Below, piece by piece: positions 25,371 through 34,305 of a stretch of DNA of 64,000 bases; position 1 is the stretch's first letter; the number at the start of each line of letters is the position of its first letter. The position numbers and the translations under genes were made by a program. A model generated the notes under the pieces. The model had not been told where the DNA came from. It did no database searches and worked only from the letters and a program-made list of their open reading frames with translations. The stretch comes from Chitinophaga silvatica (GTDB lineage Bacteria > Bacteroidota > Bacteroidia > Chitinophagales > Chitinophagaceae): assembly GCF_003419895.1 (NCBI RefSeq), contig NZ_QPMM01000011.1:326670-390669 (forward strand), written 5' to 3'.

Positions 25371-27836
25371 CTATTCTTTTCTCCAAACCGACAATCCAAA
25401 CCCCGCTACTACCAGTGCCATAATGCCAATCGAGGCTATTCCACTGATTTTCCTGGCAGTAAAGAATGTCTTTGGTTTGAACTTAAACAGGATTTCATGC
25501 TGTCCTGCCGGAATTTTTAACCCCCGTAGTGCATAGTTAACTCTGAGAATCGGGGTTGATTTTCCATCAATATAGGCGTTCCAACCTGCCGGGTAATAAA
25601 TATCAGAGAAGACGCCTAATCCTTCCTGCTGGTTTTGAGATTTAAAGCTCAGTTGATTTAAGCTATACTCCGTTAAGGTAATCTTTGAACTGCTATCTGC
25701 ATACGGTGAAAAATCGCCAACCGTAGATTTGAAGCGCTGATCTATAACCACTGTATCTGCCGGATTGAAGTGATCCAGTGCACTCATCTCTGAATTGGCA
25801 TCCGGAACCCAGTTAATGCCTTTAATAAACCATGCATTACCCAGGGCTTCAGGGTTCCGTTGTGCCACCGGTTGACCCGTTTTATTATCCTGTACTATAA
25901 AGTATCTGGTATTTAGCATGTTGTATACAGCCATGTTGTTTTTAGATAACTGATGCTGAATCAGGTCTTCATATATCCAGAGTTTGGCAGGGCTCTGTCC
26001 GCCTACCGATTTATGGAAATAAGAGGTGTTTGCATCAAGCCACGGATTGGTTGTTACATTCAAAACCCGGTAATATGGATCTTTATCCTGTAAGATTTGC
26101 TGGTCGGCAGCCGATGGAGTGATATATTTATTTACCTGTAAGTCTTCTGAAAAATTGCTTTCATTCATATACTGCTTACCAATAGTAAATAAATCTGCCA
26201 CTATCAATAGGGCTACAATTCCGGTAGCGTAGCTGACTTTCAGTTTACCTTTTAAAGCATACCAGATAGGGATTACCGATAAGAGCAGATAGATAAAGGC
26301 TCTGAGTCCATCGTTCGATAATGCAGCGGCCCGGTCTTGTCGGATGGCGCCCATGAGTCTTGCTGCATTTACTTCTCCGCCTAACATTTGGGCATACCTG
26401 TTCATCAACGCCGGATCACCCGGGCCGGTGAAGCGATAAAGCATAGAGCCTCCGAAGGCAATAAGACCAATGAGTATAGTGGTAACTATAGTTGCAATTT
26501 TTAGATGTTGCAGGAGGAATTTCTTTTCCTTATTGCCGTAAAGAATTTCCTGCAATCCCATTACCGCCAGGGTTACCATGGTAAGTTGAGGTATTACCAG
26601 GGCCATGGTTGGAGTACGGAATTTATTATATAGCGGAAGGTGGTTGAACAGGAAGTTATTTAATCCTGGCAGGTTATAGCCCCAGCTTAAAACAATACCA
26701 ATTAGTGTAGCTGCAAGCAGCCACCATTTATGCCAGCTGTCAACAATAAATAGAGCAAGTATAAACAGGAAACAGATTATTACCCCTATGTATACAGGGC
26801 CGGAGGTAAAAGGCAAGCCACCCCAATATAGTTGCCATGTTCCGTTGTTCATGGCATTTTCGGCCTGTACCTGGGGAACTCCAATGTCTATTAACGTTTT
26901 GTACGTATTGGAAGAGGTTGATAATTTTTCATTGGTAGAACCACCCAATAAATGAGGAAGTAATAAGGTGAATGTTTCTCCCTGTCCGTAGCTCCACTGG
27001 AAAGCATAATTTATATCCAGTCCTTTGCTGCCAGTTGATGGATTGTCGGATTTCAGTTCTGAATGGCTTCCTCTGATGGTATATGGGGTATATTCATTCA
27101 TCACCATCAGATTATCCATTGCAGGTATGGCTGCCAATACGGCTGCGATGATGAGGGTACCAGTTGCTTTTGCGAATGGTAATAATGTTTTTTCCTGGAA
27201 TGCATTTACCAATCCTGCAATAAACAGGCAAACGCCTATGATGAGGGTATAATAAACGATTTGTGGGTGATTATTATAAATGAGTAGTGCAGTGGCCAGG
27301 AGGGTTAATGATCCACCAAGGAGATATTTACCTCTGTAGGTTAATATTATTCCTGCCAGTACAGGAGCCATATATGCCATGCTCATTACTTTGGTAATAT
27401 GACCGGCATCTATACTTATAATGGTAAATGTTGCCAATCCGTATGCTACTGCCCCTGCAATTCTGATCCAGTATTTACATCCTATCACACAACATAATAA
27501 GTACATGCCTATCATCAACAAATAAAACATATCTACCGGGTTGGGAAGAAAGAGCGTCATTGCTTTATTCACCAGGCCTAACTTATTGGCAGACGGGCCG
27601 GAGTAGAAGATGTAGGTTGGCATACCACCAAACATACTATTACTCCATAATGGAAGATCTCCGGTTTTTTCATAGTAGTCGAGCGCTTCCTTCTGCATGC
27701 CTTTGTAGTGCATCATATCTGATTGGAACAGTGATTTTCCTTCCAGAACCGGGCTGCAAAGTCCAAATGAAATTCCTATAAAAATTAGGATGGCTAACAG
27801 GTGTGGCATTAAAGCTTTATACCAAACAGGCTTCAT
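25371..27836 (-). CDS. YfhO-family large membrane protein
   Basis: An 821-residue protein with about 13 membrane helices, the last just before the cytosolic end WRKE. The opening LLAILIFIGISFGLCSPVLEGKSLFQSDMMHYKGMQKEALDYY, with the QSD and the following LPLWSNSMFGGMPTY, is the YfhO signature; the extracytoplasmic C-terminal part has YLNTRYFIVQ-like (MLNTRYFIVQDN) and YYPAGWNAYIDGKSTPILRVNYALRGLKIPAGQHEI. The fold is of GT-C type and the family is proposed to glycosylate cell-surface polymers using lipid-linked sugars. Specific substrate unknown. Convergent with the receiver gene; lipoprotein gene upstream at 30 bp. Confidence 0.92.
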   Translation of the reverse strand: MKPVWYKALMPHLLAILIFIGISFGLCSPVLEGKSLFQSDMMHYKGMQKEALDYYEKTGDLPLWSNSMFGGMPTYIFYSGPSANKLGLVNKAMTLFLPNPVDMFYLLMIGMYLLCCVIGCKYWIRIAGAVAYGLATFTIISIDAGHITKVMSMAYMAPVLAGIILTYRGKYLLGGSLTLLATALLIYNNHPQIVYYTLIIGVCLFIAGLVNAFQEKTLLPFAKATGTLIIAAVLAAIPAMDNLMVMNEYTPYTIRGSHSELKSDNPSTGSKGLDINYAFQWSYGQGETFTLLLPHLLGGSTNEKLSTSSNTYKTLIDIGVPQVQAENAMNNGTWQLYWGGLPFTSGPVYIGVIICFLFILALFIVDSWHKWWLLAATLIGIVLSWGYNLPGLNNFLFNHLPLYNKFRTPTMALVIPQLTMVTLAVMGLQEILYGNKEKKFLLQHLKIATIVTTILIGLIAFGGSMLYRFTGPGDPALMNRYAQMLGGEVNAARLMGAIRQDRAAALSNDGLRAFIYLLLSVIPIWYALKGKLKVSYATGIVALLIVADLFTIGKQYMNESNFSEDLQVNKYITPSAADQQILQDKDPYYRVLNVTTNPWLDANTSYFHKSVGGQSPAKLWIYEDLIQHQLSKNNMAVYNMLNTRYFIVQDNKTGQPVAQRNPEALGNAWFIKGINWVPDANSEMSALDHFNPADTVVIDQRFKSTVGDFSPYADSSSKITLTEYSLNQLSFKSQNQQEGLGVFSDIYYPAGWNAYIDGKSTPILRVNYALRGLKIPAGQHEILFKFKPKTFFTARKISGIASIGIMALVVAGFGLSVWRKE

Positions 27837-27866
27837 ATTTTGCTGATTTTCTTATATTTTTATTTT

Positions 27867-28481
27867 TTAGTTTGAATTTAAATTGATAGGTACTTCCACT
27901 GTTCTGAAGCCTTCATCATTAGGATCGAAATCTAAATAAAACAAACTATCATTCCGCATAAATACCCTTTTTTCAATTTCACTCAGTGGAATATAATCAC
28001 CACCTGTTGGAATCAAAAAGGTCTTAAACAAAGGTTGCCAGTTTCCGGTACCGAAGGTCCAGGTACTCATGCGATAAGTATTTCCATTTTCAGATGCCTG
28101 ATAGGTACTCAATTCATCTTTCCCATCTTTATTCAAATCGCCTTCGTTGATAAGAATAGCTTCACAGCAACCTATCTTAATGCCGGATAAGGATGTATCA
28201 GAAAAGAAAACAGTGTATTCATCCGGAACCCCGTCTTCCACCGGGTTACCATACCCTTGTTTGGTAAGCTTCATCCAGGCGGAATCTATTTTCCCATCAC
28301 CATTGAAATCTCCGGTTATAGTATCAGATACATAAGTGCGGATGTCTTCCTCCGGGGTTGCAACAGAATCGGTAACAGCTGGATTTTGAACTACGGAAAC
28401 AGAATCTTTTACCTGGGTATTAGTGGGTACTGTACTACATCCTGTCAACACTACTCCTATTATTATCAGACTTTTTTTCAT
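27867..28481 (-). CDS. Lipoprotein with calcium-loop repeats
   Basis: A 204-residue lipoprotein. From the ATG at 28481, MKKSLIIIGVVLTGC is a clean signal with lipobox LTGC; an ATG four codons upstream (28493) is the alternative. Two EF-like FG-GAP loops occur: GDFNGDGKIDSAWM and GDLNKDGKDEL, and the spacing suggests a partial propeller. Function not recognised. It precedes the YfhO gene on the same strand by 30 bp and diverges from the TonB receptor gene. Confidence 0.8.
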   Translation of the reverse strand: MKKSLIIIGVVLTGCSTVPTNTQVKDSVSVVQNPAVTDSVATPEEDIRTYVSDTITGDFNGDGKIDSAWMKLTKQGYGNPVEDGVPDEYTVFFSDTSLSGIKIGCCEAILINEGDLNKDGKDELSTYQASENGNTYRMSTWTFGTGNWQPLFKTFLIPTGGDYIPLSEIEKRVFMRNDSLFYLDFDPNDEGFRTVEVPINLNSN

Positions 28482-28562
28482 ATAGCTTGGCATGAAGAGC
28501 GTAAATATAACAGTTTAATTGCATCTCTTCTTTCCATCCTAAATAATTTCTATCTTTCTGGC

Positions 28563-30605
28563 ATGAGACGACAGACAGGCTTTTTAATCGGTACCTTGTT
28601 GGTGGTCACCGGAGTAGTAAAAGGACAACAGGATACATCTCAATTACTCAAAGAGGTAGTAGTTCAATCTTATTATTCAAGGGCATCTTTACAACGTGTG
28701 CCAACTGCCGTGAGTATTCTCACGCCGGCAGATTTACAATTGCAGCAAGGACCTTCTCTATTACCCGCTATGAATACAGTTCCGGGAGTACGAATGGAGG
28801 AAAGATCACCTGGTAGTTACAGATTATCTATCAGAGGTAGCCTGTTACGGTCTCCATTCGGGATTAGGAACGTTCGTATATATGCTGATGATATTCCTTT
28901 GACTGACGCTACCGGTAATACCTATCTTAACTTGGTAGATCAGAATGCAGTGAATGCCGTTGAAATCCTGAAAGGACCAGATGGAAGTATGTTTGGTGCC
29001 AACTCTGGCGGGATTGTAAGATTATCATTAGCACCTTTACCGGCAGATACACATCATGTTCAGTTAAACCTGCAGGGCGGAAGCTACGGGCTTTTTCATG
29101 GAAGCCTCAATTTTCAGCAACAATGGAACAACTATCAATTACAGGTTTTTCAGGGCTATCAAAGAGCCGACGGATATCGTCAGAATACTAATATGAAACG
29201 TTCCTATACTCAAACTACCCAACGTTGGGAGTATAGGCCGGGATATACCCTTAAACTACTGGCATTTTATTCGGACTTGTCGTATCTGACACCAGGAGGT
29301 TTAACTCTTGCACAAAGTCAGGCCAATCCAAAACAAGCCCGGCCAAGTACCCCAACCATTCCAGGTGCCGTGGGTCAGAAAGCAGGTATTTATAACCGTA
29401 CTTTCCAGGGAGGTTTGGTGCATGAAGCTCAGTTTACCCCTCGTTTAAAGCATGTATTGGCTGTTTTTGGGGAAACCACACATTTCGAGAATCCATTTAT
29501 TACGAAATATGAAGTGCGGGATGAGAATACGGCGGGAGTGAGAACCTACCTGCAATGGGAAAACGATCCGCATCGTAATAGCCTGGTTCAATGGAAATGG
29601 TTGAATGGACTGGAATGGCAGGAAACAACCACCGATGCCATTGAATATGGAAATCGCCAGGGAGTCAGAGATACCATTCAAAGAGCTTATAAATTAACAG
29701 CCGATCAGCATTTCTTCTTTACCCGTTTTCAGGCTATGGCTAATGGTTTCACTTTTGAAGCTGCCGGCAGTCTGAACTATTTCAGGTATTTCTACCATAG
29801 CGGTAATCAAACGAAAGTTCGTTTTACTCCTCAGCTGATGCCGCGTATTTCATTGTCATACCTGTTTGCACCGCAGATAACAGGCCGACTTACCGTGAGC
29901 CGTGGTTATTCTCCTCCAACTACCGAAGAGATTTCCGCAGTAGCCAGCAAAGACGTAGAGCCTGAGAGCGGATGGAACTATGAAGCCGGAATCAGGGCAG
30001 CTACCAGAACTGGCCGTGCATCCATTGATATGGCTTTCTTTTATTACAGAATGCAGAATGCAATAGTCAGGAGAGTGGATAGCCTTGGTAACGACTATTA
30101 TGTAAATGCCGGTGGAGTTAAGCAAAAAGGAATAGAAGTACAGGGTACGTTCTGGATAATAAGACCCGGAGGGCACTCATTGCTACGTGGTCTGAAGTGG
30201 ACAGAAGGCTATACCTACAGTCATTTCCGCTTTAGCGATTATATCATAGGCCAGAAGAATTATTCCGGCAACCGGGTAACAGGTGTTCCTCAGAATGTAT
30301 TGGTAAGTGGTTTATTGTTTAATCTGCCTTCCCGTTTATCCGTTTATGTTCAGCATACTTATACCAGTCGACTTCCACTGGATGACGGTAGTACTTTTTT
30401 TGCTGATAGTTACCACTTATTGCAGGCTAATATCAACTGGCAGTTACCACTCCGGATGCGTTATCCTGTTTCAGTGTATGCCGGAGCGTATAATTTGTTA
30501 AATACGAATTACAGTCTGGGTAATGACCTGAATGCAGTAGGAAACAGGTTTTATAATCCAGCTCCTGGCAGAAATTATTTCGGAGGCCTTACTATGCGAT
30601 TTTAA
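28563..30605 (+). CDS. TonB-dependent outer membrane receptor
   Basis: A 680-residue receptor. The open frame runs back to 28257 over the divergent gene, but the ATG at 28563 begins a proper signal peptide (MRRQTGFLIGTLLVVTGVVKGQ). The plug domain (about 25-150) has LLKEVVVQSYYSRASLQRVPTAVSILTPADL, a PGVRMEERSPGSYRLSIRG segment and VEILKGPDGSMFGANSGGIVRL; the rest is a beta barrel ending in phenylalanine (GGLTMRF). It lacks the carboxypeptidase-like N-terminal domain of SusC proteins, so it is of the classic siderophore/metal or vitamin type. TATCTTTC at 28551-28558 sits just 5 bp before the ATG and lacks a -33 box. Confidence 0.93.
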   Translation: MRRQTGFLIGTLLVVTGVVKGQQDTSQLLKEVVVQSYYSRASLQRVPTAVSILTPADLQLQQGPSLLPAMNTVPGVRMEERSPGSYRLSIRGSLLRSPFGIRNVRIYADDIPLTDATGNTYLNLVDQNAVNAVEILKGPDGSMFGANSGGIVRLSLAPLPADTHHVQLNLQGGSYGLFHGSLNFQQQWNNYQLQVFQGYQRADGYRQNTNMKRSYTQTTQRWEYRPGYTLKLLAFYSDLSYLTPGGLTLAQSQANPKQARPSTPTIPGAVGQKAGIYNRTFQGGLVHEAQFTPRLKHVLAVFGETTHFENPFITKYEVRDENTAGVRTYLQWENDPHRNSLVQWKWLNGLEWQETTTDAIEYGNRQGVRDTIQRAYKLTADQHFFFTRFQAMANGFTFEAAGSLNYFRYFYHSGNQTKVRFTPQLMPRISLSYLFAPQITGRLTVSRGYSPPTTEEISAVASKDVEPESGWNYEAGIRAATRTGRASIDMAFFYYRMQNAIVRRVDSLGNDYYVNAGGVKQKGIEVQGTFWIIRPGGHSLLRGLKWTEGYTYSHFRFSDYIIGQKNYSGNRVTGVPQNVLVSGLLFNLPSRLSVYVQHTYTSRLPLDDGSTFFADSYHLLQANINWQLPLRMRYPVSVYAGAYNLLNTNYSLGNDLNAVGNRFYNPAPGRNYFGGLTMRF

Positions 30606-30687
30606 ATCAGTGATAGTGGAATGAATTGACCGTTATGAGAACACATCTCCACTCTTAATATCAAACTAAAAAAAATTAAACAAAAGC

Positions 30688-30724
30688 AGGTCGATTGGCA
30701 TTGGCTGGTCGACCTACTTTTTTT
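30688..30724 (+). terminator. Terminator after the TonB receptor gene
   Basis: AGGTCGA (30688-30694), 14-base loop, TCGACCT (30709-30715), then ACTTTTTTT. Placed 83 bp after the receptor stop and before the mla operon. Confidence 0.75.
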
Positions 30725-30836
30725 CTCCTTCCCAACCGGGTTCTTGCCCTATAATCTACTATTTATGCCCAGGTTTATGGGTGGTATTTAACAAAAGCGG
30801 CACAGATTTGTAATTAGTGTAAGCATTTGCACTAAG

Positions 30837-31631
30837 ATGAATTCTACTAACGGAAAATCGGAAAAACCACTAATAACCGGGAAAATCGACAGCTTTTTCC
30901 TTCATTTCTACAATATTTTCAATTTTATACGCCGTCTGTTCCGGGAGGCCGTGCGTCCTCCTATTGAATGGGGCGAATTTATCAATCAATGTTACCAGGT
31001 AGGATATAAATCATTGGCATTGGTTACCGTTACGGGATTTATTACCGGAGTAGTATTTACTGAACAATCGCGTCCTACTTTATCAGAGTTTGGAGTTACG
31101 GCCTGGCTACCGTCCCTGGTAGCTATAGCAGTGGTAAGGGCATTGGCTCCATTGATTGCAGCTCTGATCTGCGCCGGTAAAGTAGGATCGAGTATCGGAG
31201 CTGAACTGGCATCCATGAAAGTAACCGAACAAATAGACGCAATGGAAGTTTCCGCTATTAACCCATTCAGATACCTGGTTGTAACCAGGGTTATAGCCAT
31301 GACCGTTTGTTTGCCTATCCTCATGTTCTACAATGCCCTAATTGGCTGTATGGGCTCCTATTTTGATGTACATGCGCATGAACAAACCAGTTTGGTCGCT
31401 TTCTTTGATAATGCATTTACACAGATTACATTCCTTGATTATACAACAGCTTTAACCAAATCAATAGTTTACGGATTTACGATTGGTGTAGTAAGCTGTT
31501 ACCAGGGCTTTCATGCTACCCAGGGCACACTGGGTGTAGGAAAGGCAGCAAACATTTCGGTGGTAATTTCCATGTTTTTAATCTTCATAGAAGAGGTAAT
31601 TATTGTTCACATCTTCAATTCAATCCGATAA
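30837..31631 (+). CDS. mlaE: ABC transporter permease MlaE
   Basis: A 264-residue permease of the MlaE/TrbA-like family. Visible: amphipathic N-terminus, then LALVTVTGFITGVVFTEQSRPTLSEFG, the hallmark GAELASMKVTEQIDAMEVSAINPFRYLVVTRV, and the C-terminal GVSCYQGFHATQGTLGVGKAANISVV (here IGVVSCYQGF). The complex MlaE2F2D6 moves phospholipids between inner and outer membranes. First gene of a three-gene operon with 3-bp gaps. Confidence 0.94.
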   Translation: MNSTNGKSEKPLITGKIDSFFLHFYNIFNFIRRLFREAVRPPIEWGEFINQCYQVGYKSLALVTVTGFITGVVFTEQSRPTLSEFGVTAWLPSLVAIAVVRALAPLIAALICAGKVGSSIGAELASMKVTEQIDAMEVSAINPFRYLVVTRVIAMTVCLPILMFYNALIGCMGSYFDVHAHEQTSLVAFFDNAFTQITFLDYTTALTKSIVYGFTIGVVSCYQGFHATQGTLGVGKAANISVVISMFLIFIEEVIIVHIFNSIR

Positions 31632-31634
31632 CTT

Positions 31635-32408
31635 ATGACAGACAGTAAACATCATATCTTCAAGGAAAATGAAGTTATCAGGATCCGGGATTTGTATAAA
31701 TCGTTCGGCGATAAACACGTATTAACAGGGATAGATCTGGATCTGTACCAGGGCGAAAATCTCGCAGTGTTGGGTAGATCAGGAACAGGAAAATCTGTAC
31801 TTATTAAAATAATAATTGGCCTGTTACAACAAGACTCGGGCACAGTTACAGTTTTAGGAGAAGATGTGAATAGTTTGAGTTATCCCGATCTCAGGGCACT
31901 GAGATTGAAAGTCGGTTTTTCTTTTCAAAGTAGTGCCTTATACGATAGTATGACGGTGAGAGAAAATCTGGCCTTTCCTCTGAAGCGGAATAACAAAAGT
32001 ATGAGCAGAGGACAGATAGAGAAAACTGTAAGTATTGTATTGGATGCAATAGGTCTGCCGGAGACGATTGATCAATATCCGGCAGAATTATCAGGTGGAC
32101 AAAAAAAGAGGATTGGGATAGGGCGTACATTAATATTAAGACCTGAAATAATGCTGTATGACGAGCCCACCTCAGGGTTAGATCCTATTACCAGTACAGA
32201 GTTGAATAACCTAATTGTGAGTGTTCGTGAAAGATTTAATACCAGTTCAATAGTGATCACCCATGATCTGACCTGTGCTAAAACGGTGGCAGATCGGGTG
32301 GCAGTTATGGATGATGGAAACTTTATTGCCATTGGCACCTTCGATGAGGTGTTCAGTGCCCAGAAAGGACTTGTTAAGAGTTTTTACGACTATAATTTTA
32401 TTCAATAA
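31635..32408 (+). CDS. mlaF: ABC transporter ATP-binding protein MlaF
   Basis: A 257-residue ATPase. Walker A GRSGTGKSVL, Q-loop in VGFSFQSSALYDSMTVRENL, signature LSGGQKKRIGIGRTL, Walker B IMLYDEPTSGLDP, H-loop VITHDL. The SALYDSMTVRENLAFPL and the C-terminal FYDYNF ending fit the MlaF group, and the flanking mlaE and mlaD settle it. Powers lipid transport at the inner membrane. Starts 3 bp after mlaE. Confidence 0.95.
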   Translation: MTDSKHHIFKENEVIRIRDLYKSFGDKHVLTGIDLDLYQGENLAVLGRSGTGKSVLIKIIIGLLQQDSGTVTVLGEDVNSLSYPDLRALRLKVGFSFQSSALYDSMTVRENLAFPLKRNNKSMSRGQIEKTVSIVLDAIGLPETIDQYPAELSGGQKKRIGIGRTLILRPEIMLYDEPTSGLDPITSTELNNLIVSVRERFNTSSIVITHDLTCAKTVADRVAVMDDGNFIAIGTFDEVFSAQKGLVKSFYDYNFIQ

Positions 32409-32411
32409 GCT

Positions 32412-33449
32412 ATGGAAGAAATTGGAAAAAGACGAGCCGTTATCGTTGGAGTCTTCGTATTTCTCGGGCTGGTGATTTTTATTGCAGCTGTATTCATGAT
32501 GGGAAAAAAAACACAGTTATTCAGCAATAACTTGCATGTTAGTGCTGTGTTTAAAGATGTAAAAGGATTAGCGGCCGGTAGAAATGTACAATATTCAGGT
32601 GTTAAAGTAGGTACTGTAAAGAAAATACGTTTCCTACGCGCGAATGAAATACAGGTAGATATGAATATTGATAGAAGTGCGACACCATACCTGCATAAAG
32701 ATGTAGTGGCTACCGTTAGCTCAGAAGGACTTATGGGGAATAAGATGATTCAACTGACCGGCGGTTCCACCAACATGCCATTAATTGAAGACGGTGATAC
32801 GCTTAATGTAGGAAGCGGGCTAAGTACAGATGAAATTATGTCGACTCTCCAAACGAACAACAAAAGTCTTGTAACGATTACGGATAATCTAAAAGTAATC
32901 ACTAAAAGAATGGTAGATGGACAAGGCTCCATGGGAAAGATTTTGACGGACGATGCAGTATATGATAATCTCAATAGCGCAGTAGCCGGATTAAAAGTAA
33001 CGGCAACGAATACTCAGCGATTAACAGATGCCTTGGCCTTATATGCTTCCAAACTGCATACTAAAGGCGCTCTTGCTAACGACCTGGTTACAGATACCAC
33101 CATTTTCGCGAATCTGAGACGAGCAAGTAATGATATTAATACCATGGTTGAACAGGCCAACATTGCAGTTGCTGAGTTGCAGGCTGCCAGCGAAGGGGTC
33201 AGAACAGGATTGGCAGATCAACAGGCAACTGCCGGGATGATCTTACATGATACTCTTTTTGCCGATGCATTGAAAGCCACCATGCTGAATTTACAGGCCA
33301 GTACAGAAAAACTGGATACCAATATGCTGGCATTAAGAAGCAATTTCTTTTTCCGGGGCTTCTTCCGCCGCCAGGCCGAAAGAGAGCAAAAAGAGCAGAA
33401 AGCAAGAGAGAAGGCAGCACGCAAGGCCGCCAGGAAAGCTAGACGTTAG
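32412..33449 (+). CDS. mlaD: MCE-domain lipid transport protein MlaD
   Basis: A 345-residue protein with one N-terminal membrane helix (VIVGVFVFLGLVIFIAAVFMMG), an MCE domain at about 38-115 (VSAVFKDVKGLAAGRNVQYSGVKVGTVKKI ... SSEGLMGNKMIQLTGG), and a long helical extension ending in a strongly basic tail of lysine, arginine and alanine repeats. The periplasmic hexamer ferries lipids across the periplasm. The helical tail is longer than in Enterobacterial MlaD and may form a bridge; this is inference. Its stop lies inside the terminator stem at 33444-33475. Confidence 0.93.
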   Translation: MEEIGKRRAVIVGVFVFLGLVIFIAAVFMMGKKTQLFSNNLHVSAVFKDVKGLAAGRNVQYSGVKVGTVKKIRFLRANEIQVDMNIDRSATPYLHKDVVATVSSEGLMGNKMIQLTGGSTNMPLIEDGDTLNVGSGLSTDEIMSTLQTNNKSLVTITDNLKVITKRMVDGQGSMGKILTDDAVYDNLNSAVAGLKVTATNTQRLTDALALYASKLHTKGALANDLVTDTTIFANLRRASNDINTMVEQANIAVAELQAASEGVRTGLADQQATAGMILHDTLFADALKATMLNLQASTEKLDTNMLALRSNFFFRGFFRRQAEREQKEQKAREKAARKAARKARR

Positions 33450-33475
33450 TTGTTTAGGTTTACAAACAACTAACG
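33444..33475. terminator. Bidirectional stem-loop between convergent genes
   Basis: CGTTAGTTGTTT (33444-33455) and AAACAACTAACG (33464-33475), a perfect 12-bp stem with 8-base loop, contains the mlaD stop codon and sits 8 bp from the end of the convergent CDGSH gene. No strong T run on either side, so it may work through the stem or as an mRNA end stabiliser. Confidence 0.65.
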
Positions 33476-33483
33476 CCTGAATA

Positions 33484-34212
33484 TTATGGTTGAATGTTAT
33501 CCTTAAATCCGGTAGATACATGAGAGCCATCGCAAAATGGTTTATTGTTGGAAGCTCCACATCTGCACAGCGTAACACGGTTTCTGACTTCATAAGGCAC
33601 TCCATCTGCATCAATTACCTCAATACCCCCCTGTAGCCATAATGGGCCACTGGACCCTTTAGCCGGGTCTTCTACCACTCCGATTTCAGGAGATAATAAG
33701 GGTTCTATAGGCTTTTTAGTTTCTCTATCCCAGGCAACTAACCTGCCGGAAGGACATTCGCCTACCTGTTTTATAAATTGTTCCCTGGTCCGGGGCGAAT
33801 CTGTATCATTCACCATACTCCATACCTGCCCGTTAGGATCGCAATACCTGGCAAATGCGCATAGCTTCTGCACATCTGTTAAAAGTGCTGTTGGCCCCTC
33901 CAGTAATTCGGCATCATCTATATAGTCGGTATGCCCGGCTGTTTCAGTACCATCAAAGTTGATCTTCTTATGGGTATCGTCGCAGAATGGTTTCTTATTT
34001 GAATGACCACATCTGCACAGATAAAATGGCTGGCTGTTGGGAGTGAAGGTTTTTCCGGGAATCCATTTTACAGATTCGCTATGCAGGTTGGTACCAATTG
34101 TTTCCATACGAACAGGAACTACTCCTACAACTTCGTATGGCCCATTCAGGGTAACTTTTACTTGAAGGCCGGGAACTGGTTTCATTGTTTTGCTTTTTTT
34201 AGCAAAAAACAA
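33484..34212 (-). CDS. Double-CDGSH iron-sulfur protein
   Basis: A 242-residue protein with two CDGSH-type iron-sulfur motifs: CRCGHSNKKPFCDDTH (N-terminal half) and CRCGASNNKPFCDGSH (C-terminal end). Between them a region with CAFARYCDPNGQVW and VGECPSGRLVAWDR resembles the divergent ferredoxin-like domain found in such fusions, giving possibly a third cluster. 2Fe-2S centres are bound by three cysteines and one histidine. Role is likely electron transfer or redox sensing; exact partner unknown. The first methionine (34212) is used, but 34185 is equally possible. Confidence 0.88.
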   Translation of the reverse strand: MFFAKKSKTMKPVPGLQVKVTLNGPYEVVGVVPVRMETIGTNLHSESVKWIPGKTFTPNSQPFYLCRCGHSNKKPFCDDTHKKINFDGTETAGHTDYIDDAELLEGPTALLTDVQKLCAFARYCDPNGQVWSMVNDTDSPRTREQFIKQVGECPSGRLVAWDRETKKPIEPLLSPEIGVVEDPAKGSSGPLWLQGGIEVIDADGVPYEVRNRVTLCRCGASNNKPFCDGSHVSTGFKDNIQP

Positions 34213-34243
34213 CTAATTCCCTGGTTTGTTTGAACTACCGTAA

Positions 34244-34270
34244 TAAAAAAGGGTAGGACAAGCCTACCCT
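34244..34270 (-). terminator. Terminator of the SusC/SusD operon
   Basis: Read on the minus strand: AGGGTAGG, loop CTTGT, CCTACCCT, followed by TTTTTTATTA (plus-strand bases 34270 down to 34241). An 8-bp GC-rich stem with clean T run, 35 bp after the stop of the last gene of the operon. Confidence 0.88.
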
Positions 34271-34305
34271 CCGTGGTTTCACTGTTCCTAAAAAATTAAA
34301 ACCAA

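Noticed and set aside
28257..28562. N-terminal extension of the TonB receptor frame
   Set aside because: It overlaps the divergent lipoprotein gene and the ATG at 28563 starts a proper signal peptide.
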